From Pseudomonadota bacterium (GTDB taxonomy: Bacteria > Pseudomonadota > Gammaproteobacteria > Burkholderiales > Chitinibacteraceae): a stretch of 64,000 nucleotides of DNA. How positions within the stretch are numbered: position 1 is the stretch's first letter; the number at the start of each line of letters is the position of its first letter. A program made the translations under genes and the position numbers. The notes below the pieces were generated by a model. That model was not told where the DNA came from and did no database searches. It saw only the letters and a list, made by a program, of their open reading frames with translations. The DNA is taken from positions 37,326-101,325 of the forward strand of contig JAGTRM010000010.1 in assembly GCA_018261735.1 (NCBI GenBank), given 5' to 3'. Shown here piece by piece: positions 55,991 to 64,000 of the stretch.

Positions 55991-57472
55991 TTACTCCTCT
56001 TCATGCCAGCAAAGTCCGTCGCGCGAGAGCAGCCGCGACGAGGCGGCCGGCCCCCAAGTGCCGGCCGTATAGGGTTTGGGTTCCTGCGTGCTGTTTTCCC
56101 ATGCGGTCAGGATCGGCGCCACCCATGTCCACGCGGTACGCAGTTCATCGGCACGGACAAAGAGCGACAGATCGCCGCGAATCACGTCTTTCAGCAGGCG
56201 CTCGTACGGTTCCGGTGCGCGCGTTTTGAAAGACTGGTGAAAATCCAGGTCGAGGTAAACCGGTGCCAGCGTCATCTGGTCACCCGGCTCTTTGGCCATC
56301 ATGTAGAGGCGCACCGATTCGTTCGGTTGCAAGCGAATCACCAACTGATTGGGCTTGAGCGCATGCGGGCCAAAAATGGAATGCGGCACCTCGTGGAAGT
56401 TGATCACGATTTCCGCCAAGCGCTCCTGCATCCGTTTGCCGGTGCGCAGAAAGAACGGTACGCCAGCCCAGCGCCAGTTGCAGATTTCCGCCTTCAACGC
56501 GACAAAAGTCTCGGTGCGGGAATCAGGCGGCACGCCGGGTTCATCGCGGTAGCCGGGCACCGGCTGGCCGGCACTGGCACCCGCCCGGTACTGGCCACGC
56601 ACCACCTTGGTATACACATCTTCCGGCGCCATGGGGCGAAGCGAGCGCAGCACCTTCAGTTTTTCGTCGCGAATGGCATCGGCATCGGTGGAGGATGGCG
56701 GCTCCATGGCAACGATGCTCAGCAACTGCAACAGGTGATTCTGCACCATGTCGCGCAATGTTCCGGCGCGGTCATAAAAGTCTGCGCGCTGCTCGACCCC
56801 CACTTCCTCGGTCACCGTGATCTGAACGTCGCGTATCCATTCGCGCCGCCATAGCGGCTCCAGCAGGGCATTGCCGAAACGCAACGCCAGAAGGTTCTGC
56901 ACCGGTTCCTTGCCCAGGTAGTGGTCGATCCGGTAAATCTGGTTTTCTTCAAAATACTTGCCCACCTCGGCAATGATCTGCTCGGCCGAGGCCAGATCTC
57001 GCCCGAGGGGTTTTTCCAGCACCACGCGCGTCTGTCCGCGATTGAGGCTGTGGGCCGCGAGGTTCTGGCAGATGGGCACGAACAAATCCGGCGCGGTGGC
57101 GAGATAGAACACCCGCACGCGTCCCGGGTGCTGCGCCAGGTTGGCAGTCAGCTCGGCATATTCGGCAGCTTCGCGGGCGTCCAGTTGCATGTATTCGATC
57201 CGCGCGGCAAAACCGGCCCAGTGCGCTTCCTGATAGGCCGCCCCCAAGTAGTCTTTGACCAGGGTTTGCGCGCGCGCCAAAAAAAGCGCCGCCCCGGACT
57301 TTTTGCTGGCCTTTTTCGGTGCTTCACGTTTACCCAGGCACAGTATCCGGCCGGCAGCAGGCAAATTTCCGTCCTGATGCTGGTGATACAGTGCCGGCAG
57401 GAGCTTTCTCATCACCAGATCGCCCGTACCGCCAAACAACACCAGGTCAAAATCACCAATTTTCTTTATCAT
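55991..57472 (-). CDS. zwf: Glucose-6-phosphate 1-dehydrogenase
   Basis: NADP-linked entry enzyme of the pentose phosphate and Entner-Doudoroff routes; 493 residues. N-terminal FGGTGDLVMRKLLPALY (coenzyme motif), active-site RIDHYLGKEPVQN (about 180) and the C-terminal GDLSLFVRADE. It forms an operon with pgl. Neither edd nor eda is in the window. The 157-base divergent gap to yigL shows no confident HexR palindrome. Confidence 0.96.
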   Translation of the reverse strand: MIKKIGDFDLVLFGGTGDLVMRKLLPALYHQHQDGNLPAAGRILCLGKREAPKKASKKSGAALFLARAQTLVKDYLGAAYQEAHWAGFAARIEYMQLDAREAAEYAELTANLAQHPGRVRVFYLATAPDLFVPICQNLAAHSLNRGQTRVVLEKPLGRDLASAEQIIAEVGKYFEENQIYRIDHYLGKEPVQNLLALRFGNALLEPLWRREWIRDVQITVTEEVGVEQRADFYDRAGTLRDMVQNHLLQLLSIVAMEPPSSTDADAIRDEKLKVLRSLRPMAPEDVYTKVVRGQYRAGASAGQPVPGYRDEPGVPPDSRTETFVALKAEICNWRWAGVPFFLRTGKRMQERLAEIVINFHEVPHSIFGPHALKPNQLVIRLQPNESVRLYMMAKEPGDQMTLAPVYLDLDFHQSFKTRAPEPYERLLKDVIRGDLSLFVRADELRTAWTWVAPILTAWENSTQEPKPYTAGTWGPAASSRLLSRDGLCWHEEE

Positions 57473-57629
57473 TCAAAGCACCTCTAGATAGATAACAAAA
57501 TCTGCGCAAATTCCTGTTACTTCGGGGAATAGACCTCTTGCCCTCGCCTGCTCGCGGTAAAATCAGAAGCCCCGTTGCGGAAACCGAAACCGTCATACCC
57601 CCGCATCACTCATCAAAGCCGAGATCACC

Positions 57630-58421
57630 ATGTATAAAGTTGTTGTTTCCGACCTGGATGGCACACTGCTCAATTCGCAGCACCAGATTTCGCCGCGGAC
57701 CCGCCATGTCCTGCATCGCCTGACCGATTCGGGCGTGCGCTTCATCGTGGCAACGGGCCGTCACAATGTCGACGTCAAGAGCATCCGCGATGCACTGGGT
57801 CTGGAAATCTATCTGGTCACTGCCAACGGTGCCGTTGTGCATGACAAGCAGGATCGGGTTATCTACAACCAGTTCATTCCCCCCGCATTGGCCACCGAAA
57901 TCCTCCGTGAGCCGTTGCCGGAAGACACCACGCGCAACGTCTTTACCAACCACCAATGGTTCGTTGACCGCGACATGCCCGAATACCTGGAATATCACAA
58001 GGACACGGGGTTTTCTTACCAGGTCGCCGACATGGCCACGCTCGATACCGACGGCATCAACAAGATTTTCTTCATCGGTGAACACGATCCCCTGCTCGAA
58101 CTCGAACAGCGCCTGCTGGCTCGCCATGGCGATGCACTCAGCATTGCCTTCTCGCTGCCAACCTGTCTGGAAATCATGCAAAAGGGCGTCAACAAAGGCG
58201 CCGCGGTCAAGGCCATCCTGGAGCAGAACGGTTTCCGCCCGGAAGACGCCATTGCATTTGGTGACGGCATGAATGATTTCGAAATGCTGTCGACCATGGG
58301 CCTTGGCATCGTCATGAGCAACGCACACAACCGGCTGAAAGAAGCCCTGCCGAACAATCCGCAAGCATTGACCTGCGATGAAGATGGCGTGGCCGAATAT
58401 CTGGTCAAGCTGTTCGAATGA
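57630..58421 (+). CDS. yigL: HAD-family phosphatase, YigL/Cof type
   Basis: A 263-residue HAD hydrolase with a type IIB cap. Motif I DLDGTLLNS with nucleophile Asp8, motif II ATGRH, the motif III Lys near GVNKGAAVK (about 190), and motif IV GDGMNDFEML (about 211). Sequence is closest to E. coli YigL, a pyridoxal-phosphate and sugar-phosphate phosphatase. Divergent from zwf. TAAAAT at 57558 may be its -10 box. Confidence 0.88.
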   Translation: MYKVVVSDLDGTLLNSQHQISPRTRHVLHRLTDSGVRFIVATGRHNVDVKSIRDALGLEIYLVTANGAVVHDKQDRVIYNQFIPPALATEILREPLPEDTTRNVFTNHQWFVDRDMPEYLEYHKDTGFSYQVADMATLDTDGINKIFFIGEHDPLLELEQRLLARHGDALSIAFSLPTCLEIMQKGVNKGAAVKAILEQNGFRPEDAIAFGDGMNDFEMLSTMGLGIVMSNAHNRLKEALPNNPQALTCDEDGVAEYLVKLFE

Positions 58422-58526
58422 ATGGGTTCGAATAAACGGCAGTACCCAACCACTCGTTGAAAAACGCGATAGCCCGAATACGCCTGGGCTTTGCTGCGGC
58501 TTTCGACGATCGGCTGCACGGCCAGA

Positions 58527-58557
58527 AAAAATCCCCCGGCATCACCGGGGGATTTTT
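58527..58557. terminator. Bidirectional terminator, C5GG hairpin copy 3
   Basis: AAAAATCCCCCGG (58527-58539) is perfectly complementary to CCGGGGGATTTTT (58545-58557). It lies between convergent yigL and nagE, with T-runs in both directions. Confidence 0.92.
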
Positions 58558-58564
58558 CAGGTGC

Positions 58565-60361
58565 TTACCCCTTCAGGGCGACAGCAAACTGATCGGCCTT
58601 TTCACCGACAATCAGATGCAAGATGCCGGGAGCCGCCTGCATCACACCCGCAACACCGGCGAGCTTGGCAGCAACGCTGTCAAACTTGGCTTGATCGGCC
58701 AGTTCAACCCGCAAACGGGTCAGCGCCACCGCTTCAACACCGCGCAAGTTGATACGGCCACCCAGGGCAGCCAGCAGCGGAGCAGCAGATTCGGCCACCC
58801 AGGCTTCCACACCGGTCTTCGATGCAGAGACAGGCGCAGCAACCGCTTGCACGGCGACCGTTGCAGCAGGCGCAGAGACGGCACCGCCATCGGCTTCAGG
58901 CCCTGCGACCTTGAGGTAGTCTTCCATCTCGCCCTTCAGGTTTTCGGACAGCGGCCCGAAGATGGCCTGGAAGCCGTTGCCAACCGCCATCACGCCAGCA
59001 GCACCCATCGCCTTGAGCTTGGCTTGATCAACCTTGGCGGGTTCTTTGACCGCAACGCGCAGGCGGGTGATACAGGCATCGAGGCTGGTGATGTTGCTGC
59101 GACCACCGAAGGCCAGAACCAGATCGAGCGCCTTGCCATGCTTGCCCGTGCTGGAGCCAACGGCGACGGCAGCTTCGACTTCGTTGTCACGGCCCGGCGT
59201 CTTGAGGTTGAACTTCTCGATCATGAAGCGGAACACGCCGTAGTAGATCGCGGCATAGATCGGGCCGAGGATGAACACGTACAGTGCGCCTTGAGCCTTG
59301 CCACCGATCAGGTTGAACATCAGGAAGTCGATACCGCCCTGCGAGAAGGTGAAGCCCATGTGCATGTTCAACGTGCTGGCGACAAATTGTGCCGAGGCAG
59401 CCAGGCAAGCGTGAATGAAGTAAAGAACCGGCGCCACGAACAGGAAAGCGAACTCGATTGGTTCGGTAATGCCGGTCAGGAACGAGGTCAGTGCGGCAGA
59501 AACCATCATGCCGCCGACGGCCAGTTTGTTTTCCGGCTTGGCGCTGTGCCAGACTGCGATCGCGGCAGCAGGCAGGCCGAACATCTTGAACAGGAATGCA
59601 CCCGCCAGCACGCCTGCGGTGGAGTCGCCGGCGAAGAAGCGGTTGATGTCGCCATGAATGACCTTGCCGGCCGCATCGGTGAACGAGCCCATTTCAAAGA
59701 AGAAAGGCACGTTCCAGATGTGGTGCAGACCGAACGGGATCAGCAGACGCTCGACGAAACCGTAAACCGTTGCAGCGGTGCGCGGATCGCTGACAGCCGC
59801 CCAGTGCGAGAAGCTCTTGATCGCGCCGCCAATCGGGGGCCACACGAACGAAAGAATCGCGCCCAGAACAATGGCAGCAATCGCGGTGACGATAGGCACG
59901 AAACGCTTGCCCGCAAAGAAGCCGAGGTACGGCGGCAACGAGATGCGGTAGTAGCGGTTGAACAGGAAGGCCGCAAGCCAGCCGGCCAGAATGCCGCCGA
60001 ATACGCCGGTCTGGATCGAGGGCAGGCCCATGATGGTATCGGGCTTGATGCCGAGGATGCTGGCCATTACGCCCAGCGTCACGGTCATGACGAGGAAGCC
60101 GATCGTGGCTGCAATCGCCGCCACGCCGTCATTTTCGGTAAAACCGAGCGCCACGCCGATGGCGAAGATCAGCGGCAGGTTGCCGAAGATCACATCGCCA
60201 GAATTCTTCATCAGCGAGAGAATGGCCAGCACCACGGTATTGGTGGTGTGGAAATCCGTGGCGCCCAGACCGAGCAGCAAACCCGCTACCGGCAAAACAG
60301 CCACCGGAAGCATCAGTGATTTGCCGATTTTTTGTAACGACGCAAATGCATTGTTGAACAT
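58565..60361 (-). CDS. nagE: PTS GlcNAc-specific EIICB with an extra EIIB-like domain
   Basis: Inner-membrane sugar permease of 598 residues. EIIC (about 1-380) has many helices and the [11 protein letters not shown] signature. The first EIIB domain (about 410-490) has the phosphorylated Cys in [11 protein letters not shown] second EIIB-like domain (about 520-595) keeps TRLRV but has Ala in place of that Cys, so it cannot be phosphorylated. EIIA is supplied by nagF. GGAGG precedes ATG 60361. It is 143 bases downstream of nagF. N-acetylglucosamine specificity is inferred from family similarity. Confidence 0.92.
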   Translation of the reverse strand: MFNNAFASLQKIGKSLMLPVAVLPVAGLLLGLGATDFHTTNTVVLAILSLMKNSGDVIFGNLPLIFAIGVALGFTENDGVAAIAATIGFLVMTVTLGVMASILGIKPDTIMGLPSIQTGVFGGILAGWLAAFLFNRYYRISLPPYLGFFAGKRFVPIVTAIAAIVLGAILSFVWPPIGGAIKSFSHWAAVSDPRTAATVYGFVERLLIPFGLHHIWNVPFFFEMGSFTDAAGKVIHGDINRFFAGDSTAGVLAGAFLFKMFGLPAAAIAVWHSAKPENKLAVGGMMVSAALTSFLTGITEPIEFAFLFVAPVLYFIHACLAASAQFVASTLNMHMGFTFSQGGIDFLMFNLIGGKAQGALYVFILGPIYAAIYYGVFRFMIEKFNLKTPGRDNEVEAAVAVGSSTGKHGKALDLVLAFGGRSNITSLDACITRLRVAVKEPAKVDQAKLKAMGAAGVMAVGNGFQAIFGPLSENLKGEMEDYLKVAGPEADGGAVSAPAATVAVQAVAAPVSASKTGVEAWVAESAAPLLAALGGRINLRGVEAVALTRLRVELADQAKFDSVAAKLAGVAGVMQAAPGILHLIVGEKADQFAVALKG

Positions 60362-60504
60362 GGTAACTCCTCCGAAGTACTGCATTTTCAAAAATGAAAA
60401 CCGTTTTGAAACCACCGCCCGTCCCGTCCGGACCCCGTTGGCATGCAACAGGCCCGGACTGACCCCGAGAGGCTTAACCCGCAAACCGAATGGTCTTGTC
60501 TTTT

Positions 60505-63030
60505 TTACTCAACATGCGGGACCAGCAGTGCCCTCACTTCGGCAGCGGTGCCAAGCTTCAGCACTTCGCCCGCCAGGGCTTTGCATTCATCAAGCGTCAG
60601 GCGCGACAGCGTTGCCTTGACGGCAGCAACCGAAGGCACGTCGACCGACAACTCGTCGATACCCAGCCCCACCAGCACCGGAACCGCCAGCGAGTCGGAA
60701 GCAATACCGCCGCAAACACCGACCCACTTGCCATGCTTGTGGGCGCCTTCCACCGTCATCGCAATCATGCGCAGCACGGCCGGATGCAGCGCGTCGGCAT
60801 GCTTGGCCAGCTTGGGATGGCCGCGATCCATGGCCAGCGTGTACTGGGTCAGGTCATTGGTGCCGATCGAGAAGAAATCCACTTCGCGGGCCAGCACTTC
60901 GGAAATCGCAGCAGCGGACGGCACCTCGATCATCACGCCGACCTTGACGGTATGCTTGAAGGTCTGTTGTTCCTCGGCCAGGATGGCCTTGGCGGCGCGC
61001 ACTTCGTCCAGGCCGGCGATCATCGGGAACATGATGTGCACATTGCCCAGTGGCGCTGCACGCAGGATGGCGCGCAGCTGGGTACGGAACATTTCAGGGT
61101 GATCCAGGCTGACGCGGATACCGCGCAGACCCAGGAACGGGTTGTCTTCCTTGGGCAGCGGCAGGTAGGACAGCGGCTTGTCGCCGCCGACATCCAGCGT
61201 TCTGACCACGAAGGGGCGATCCTTGCCCAGCGCCTCGGCCACGGCCATGTAGGCTTCAGCCTGTTCGTCCTCGGACGGCGCGCTGTCGCGGTCGTCGAAC
61301 AGGAACTCCGAGCGCAACAGGCCCACGCCTTCGGCGCCGGCGGCTACGGCTTCCCGGGCATCCTCTGCATTACGGATATTCGCCACCACTTCCACGCGAT
61401 GGCCGTCGCTGGTCTGGGCACGGTTGAACGCGGCCGCTTTCTCTTCTTCGCGTTTGGCGGCAAGCCGGACAATGCGCTCCTGCGTCTGTGCCAGATACGC
61501 GGCATCGGGTTCGACCCGCAAGGTTCCCAGCGTGCCGTCGATGACCACCTGGGCGCCATCGGCAAGCGCCAGTGCGGCTTCGTCGATGCCGCAAACCGCT
61601 GGAATTCCCATCGAACGCGCCAGGATGGCCACATGGCTGGTGGAACCACCGGTCGTGGTACAGAAACCCAACAGCTTGCTGCGGTCAAACGAAGCCGTAT
61701 CGGAAGGAGTCAGTTCCTCGGCGATCAGGATGGAACCTTCCGGCACCACGATCTGGGCTTGCTTGACGCCCGCCAGCAAGGAGAGCACGCGGCGGCCCAC
61801 GTCACGGATATCGTTGGCCCGTTCGCGCAACAGTTGGTTGTCCAGCTTTTCCAGTTTGGCGGCGTAGCTCGTGAAAGCCGCTTGCCAGGCAAACGCGGCG
61901 CTCTTGCCCTTGCCCAGTGCGGCTTCAGCCAGCTCGATCAGGTCCGGGTCATCCAGCAAGGCCAGGTGGGCGTCCAGAATCTGCGCCTTGGAAGGATCGG
62001 CAATCTTCTTTTTCAGCTCGTCAATCTGCACGGCCGCTTCGCGCAGGGCCGCATCGAACCTGGCCCGTTCCTGCGGGTGCGTGCCACCGGTTTCCTGCAC
62101 GTCGATGGCATCGTGGCGGAACTGGATCACCCGGCCGACAGCCAAACCCGGCGAAGCCGCCGCACCAGCCAGCTCACCCGCAACGGAAGCTGCTTTACGC
62201 ACTACGGTTTCGGTTTTGGCCGGTGCAACCGCTGCTGCCGGCGCATCGCCGGGTTTTTCGCCGCAACCTTCGGCCAACAAGCGCGCCAGATCGGCAACCG
62301 CTTTTTGGGCATCCGCCCCCGTGGCCTTGATCTGGACCACTTCGCCCTGCGTGGTGGACAAGCCCATGATGGCGACCACCGACTTGGCATTGACTTCATC
62401 GGCACCGCGCAACAGGCGGATATCGGCAGCATATTTCTTGGCTTCGGTGGCCAGCACCGCGGCAGGACGGGCGTGCAATCCCACCGGATTGGGCAGGCTG
62501 ACCTTGTCCGAGTACACCGCATCGCCCGCATTTGCAGTCGCTGCGGCGGAAACTTCGCCGATCAACTCCAGATGCAGCAATGCGCTCTTCCCGGCCTCAA
62601 CCAGTCCACTGACCGGCTTCATGAATGCAACCTTGTCGCCACTGGTGACAATCACTTCAGTCAGCAGACTGCGGGCATTGCGCGCAACGGATTCCGCATC
62701 GAAACGCAGCACCGGCTGTCCGCAGGCAACACGGTCACCCTGGGCAACCAGCGGCGTAAATCCTTGCCCCTTGAGCAGGACCGTATCCAGACCGACATGG
62801 ACCAGCACCTCGATACCGTTGTCTGCCGTGATGGCCAGAGCGTGGTGCGCGTGGTGAAGCTGGGTTACCGTGCCTGCAACGGGGGCCAGCATCTCGTTGG
62901 AAGTCGGATCGATCGATACGCCATCACCCACCATTTTCTGGGCAAACACGGGATCAGGAATGGAATCCAGTGGAACCACGACACCGGATAACGGCGCACG
63001 GATTTCCATCTGCGGAACTGTCGTAAACAT
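60505..63030 (-). CDS. nagF: PTS multiphosphoryl transfer protein EIIA-HPr-EI
   Basis: Cytoplasmic fusion of 841 residues that passes phosphate from PEP to the sugar permease. EIIA-Glc-like domain (about 1-150, active His78 in VLVHVG), HPr (about 172-258, His186 in GLHARPA) and enzyme I (about 285-841, His466 in [10 protein letters not shown], with [14 protein letters not shown] and the Cys in GVCGGIASD). Same layout as Pseudomonas NagF. GGAGGAG precedes ATG 63030; the longer open frame upstream has no homology. With nagE it forms a complete GlcNAc PTS. Confidence 0.94.
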   Translation of the reverse strand: MFTTVPQMEIRAPLSGVVVPLDSIPDPVFAQKMVGDGVSIDPTSNEMLAPVAGTVTQLHHAHHALAITADNGIEVLVHVGLDTVLLKGQGFTPLVAQGDRVACGQPVLRFDAESVARNARSLLTEVIVTSGDKVAFMKPVSGLVEAGKSALLHLELIGEVSAAATANAGDAVYSDKVSLPNPVGLHARPAAVLATEAKKYAADIRLLRGADEVNAKSVVAIMGLSTTQGEVVQIKATGADAQKAVADLARLLAEGCGEKPGDAPAAAVAPAKTETVVRKAASVAGELAGAAASPGLAVGRVIQFRHDAIDVQETGGTHPQERARFDAALREAAVQIDELKKKIADPSKAQILDAHLALLDDPDLIELAEAALGKGKSAAFAWQAAFTSYAAKLEKLDNQLLRERANDIRDVGRRVLSLLAGVKQAQIVVPEGSILIAEELTPSDTASFDRSKLLGFCTTTGGSTSHVAILARSMGIPAVCGIDEAALALADGAQVVIDGTLGTLRVEPDAAYLAQTQERIVRLAAKREEEKAAAFNRAQTSDGHRVEVVANIRNAEDAREAVAAGAEGVGLLRSEFLFDDRDSAPSEDEQAEAYMAVAEALGKDRPFVVRTLDVGGDKPLSYLPLPKEDNPFLGLRGIRVSLDHPEMFRTQLRAILRAAPLGNVHIMFPMIAGLDEVRAAKAILAEEQQTFKHTVKVGVMIEVPSAAAISEVLAREVDFFSIGTNDLTQYTLAMDRGHPKLAKHADALHPAVLRMIAMTVEGAHKHGKWVGVCGGIASDSLAVPVLVGLGIDELSVDVPSVAAVKATLSRLTLDECKALAGEVLKLGTAAEVRALLVPHVE

Positions 63031-63276
63031 ACAAACTCCTCCGTCGACAATATAAATTTTTGTTTCGACACTGCTTTTTGAATGGTTCATCCGCCGTCCG
63101 GGCGCGTTGATGAGCAACGTCCTTTGGCAAATGAAGCTGTTTATCAGGTTCGCTGATTTGTATTCATTTCCTGCCCCATCAGCCCGCTTCCCGGAGCACT
63201 CGCCGGATTTTCGGGTATGCAAAGCCCTCCTCTGCCCCCGAAGGGGCAAAGGAATAACTTCATGGCAACAATCCGG

Positions 63277-64000
63277 TTATTTCGCTACGGCCTGCTCGTA
63301 AGTCTCGACATACGCCCGCCCATAGAAGCTATCGAGCAGCACCTGCTTCAGCTCCGAGATCAGCGGGAAGCGCGGGTTGGCGCCGGTGCACTGGTCGTCG
63401 AACGCTTCCTCGGCCAGCGAATCGACCTTGGCCAGGAAATCGGCTTCCGATACGCCCGCAGCCTGGATCGAAGCCGGAATGCCCAGCTCGGCCTTCAGCG
63501 CATCGAGCCACGCCACGATGTTGCCGATTCTCTCGTCATCGTTCTTGCCAGTCAGGCCGAGATGGTTGGCGATTTCCGCATAGCGCAAGCGGGCGATCGG
63601 CCGGTCGTACTGGCTGAACGCGGTCTGCTTGGTCGGGATCTCCACTGCGTTGTAGCGGATCACGTTGCAGATCAACAGCGCATTGGCCAAGCCGTGCGGG
63701 ATGTGGAATTCGGCGCCGATCTTGTGCGCCATCGAGTGACAGACGCCGAGGAACGCGTTGGCGAAGGCAATACCGGCCAGCGTGGCGCCGTTGTGCACCT
63801 GTTCGCGCGCTTTCTGGTTCTTCGCGCCTTCGGCGTAGGAAGCCGGCAGGTACTGTTTCAGCAGCTTCAATGCCTGCAGCGCCTGGGCGTCGGAGAACTC
63901 GTTGGCCATGACCGAGACATACGCTTCCAGCGCGTGGGTGATCGCATCCACGCCGCCAAAGGCGGTGAGGCTCTTGGGCAGGTTCATCACCAGGTTGGCG
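63277..64000 (-). CDS. adhE: Bifunctional acetaldehyde-CoA/alcohol dehydrogenase, C-terminal part
   Basis: The last 241 or so codons of a gene that continues beyond the right edge. They match the iron-dependent alcohol dehydrogenase half of AdhE: NLPKSLTAFGGVDAITHALE, the iron-binding His in GVCHSMAHKIGAEFHIPHG, QYDRPIARLRYAEIA, and the C-terminal DQCTGANPRFPLISELKQ. AdhE reduces acetyl-CoA to ethanol under fermentation. The acetaldehyde dehydrogenase half lies outside the window, so a stand-alone Fe-ADH is not excluded. The 246 bases to nagF hold no other gene. Confidence 0.9.
   Translation of the reverse strand, partial: ANLVMNLPKSLTAFGGVDAITHALEAYVSVMANEFSDAQALQALKLLKQYLPASYAEGAKNQKAREQVHNGATLAGIAFANAFLGVCHSMAHKIGAEFHIPHGLANALLICNVIRYNAVEIPTKQTAFSQYDRPIARLRYAEIANHLGLTGKNDDERIGNIVAWLDALKAELGIPASIQAAGVSEADFLAKVDSLAEEAFDDQCTGANPRFPLISELKQVLLDSFYGRAYVETYEQAVAK

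Noticed and set aside
57473..57629. HexR-type operator between zwf and yigL
   Set aside because: TAACA and TGTTA arms are present but too short and badly spaced for a confident HexR box.
63043..63069. GTCGA/TCGAC inverted repeat upstream of nagF as a NagC- or NagQ-type operator
   Set aside because: Only 5 bp per arm with a 17-base gap, and no match to regulator consensus sites I know.

Overview
The window looks like a chromosomal segment of a betaproteobacterium, most likely order Neisseriales. The basis is the gene order thrS-infC-rpmI-rplT-pheS-pheT-ihfA-MerR-tRNA-Pro, a YheO/DauR-type regulator, a waaF lipopolysaccharide gene, and a two-protein GlcNAc phosphotransferase system (EIICB plus fused EIIA-HPr-EI). 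The GlcNAc PTS and a GH3 N-acetylhexosaminidase suggest an organism that lives on chitin or recycled cell wall. The family-level placement is inference. No phage structural module, insertion sequence, CRISPR array or plasmid origin was seen.

Layout. 1-8.0 kb: translation core on the + strand, flanked by tRNA-Val(GAC) and tRNA-Pro(GGG). infC uses a rare AUA or AUU start, and the rpmI leader carries a duplicated palindrome. 8-11.2 kb: divergent DHA2-type MFS pump and LysR regulator, then an unknown two-gene operon. 11.4-15.2 kb: rlmD and a PAS-GAF-GGDEF-EAL protein. 15.2-21.6 kb: LysR regulator divergent from a TRAP transporter, Zn-dehydrogenase and L-fuconate dehydratase operon for sugar-acid use. 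21.8-25.4 kb: ilvE, zinc-finger protein, waaF, aroA. 25.4-32.2 kb: GH3 enzyme with a secreted basic protein, chemoreceptor, gltX, mltF.

32.3-39.9 kb begins at tRNA-Ser(CGA) and looks like an accessory stretch: umuDC divergent from a YedK/HMCES (SRAP) gene across a perfect 18-bp palindrome, a lipoprotein EndA nuclease, then a compact operon of DauR-like regulator, RidA, serine/threonine dehydratase and AlaX. Together these four look like serine catabolism plus protection against its toxic by-products. 40-48.8 kb is rich in LysR regulators, each next to a divergent target: an MFS pump, a B3-like metallo-hydrolase, and a pseudo-metallo-hydrolase / DsbA-like / SnoaL-like set.

49.1-54.1 kb: tripartite drug efflux operon (outer membrane factor, EmrA, EmrB) with a divergent TetR regulator and a clear operator. 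54.1-58.5 kb: ydgJ, zwf-pgl, yigL, with a recurrent C5GG hairpin. 58.5-64 kb: nagF-nagE GlcNAc PTS and the 3' part of adhE, which runs off the window.
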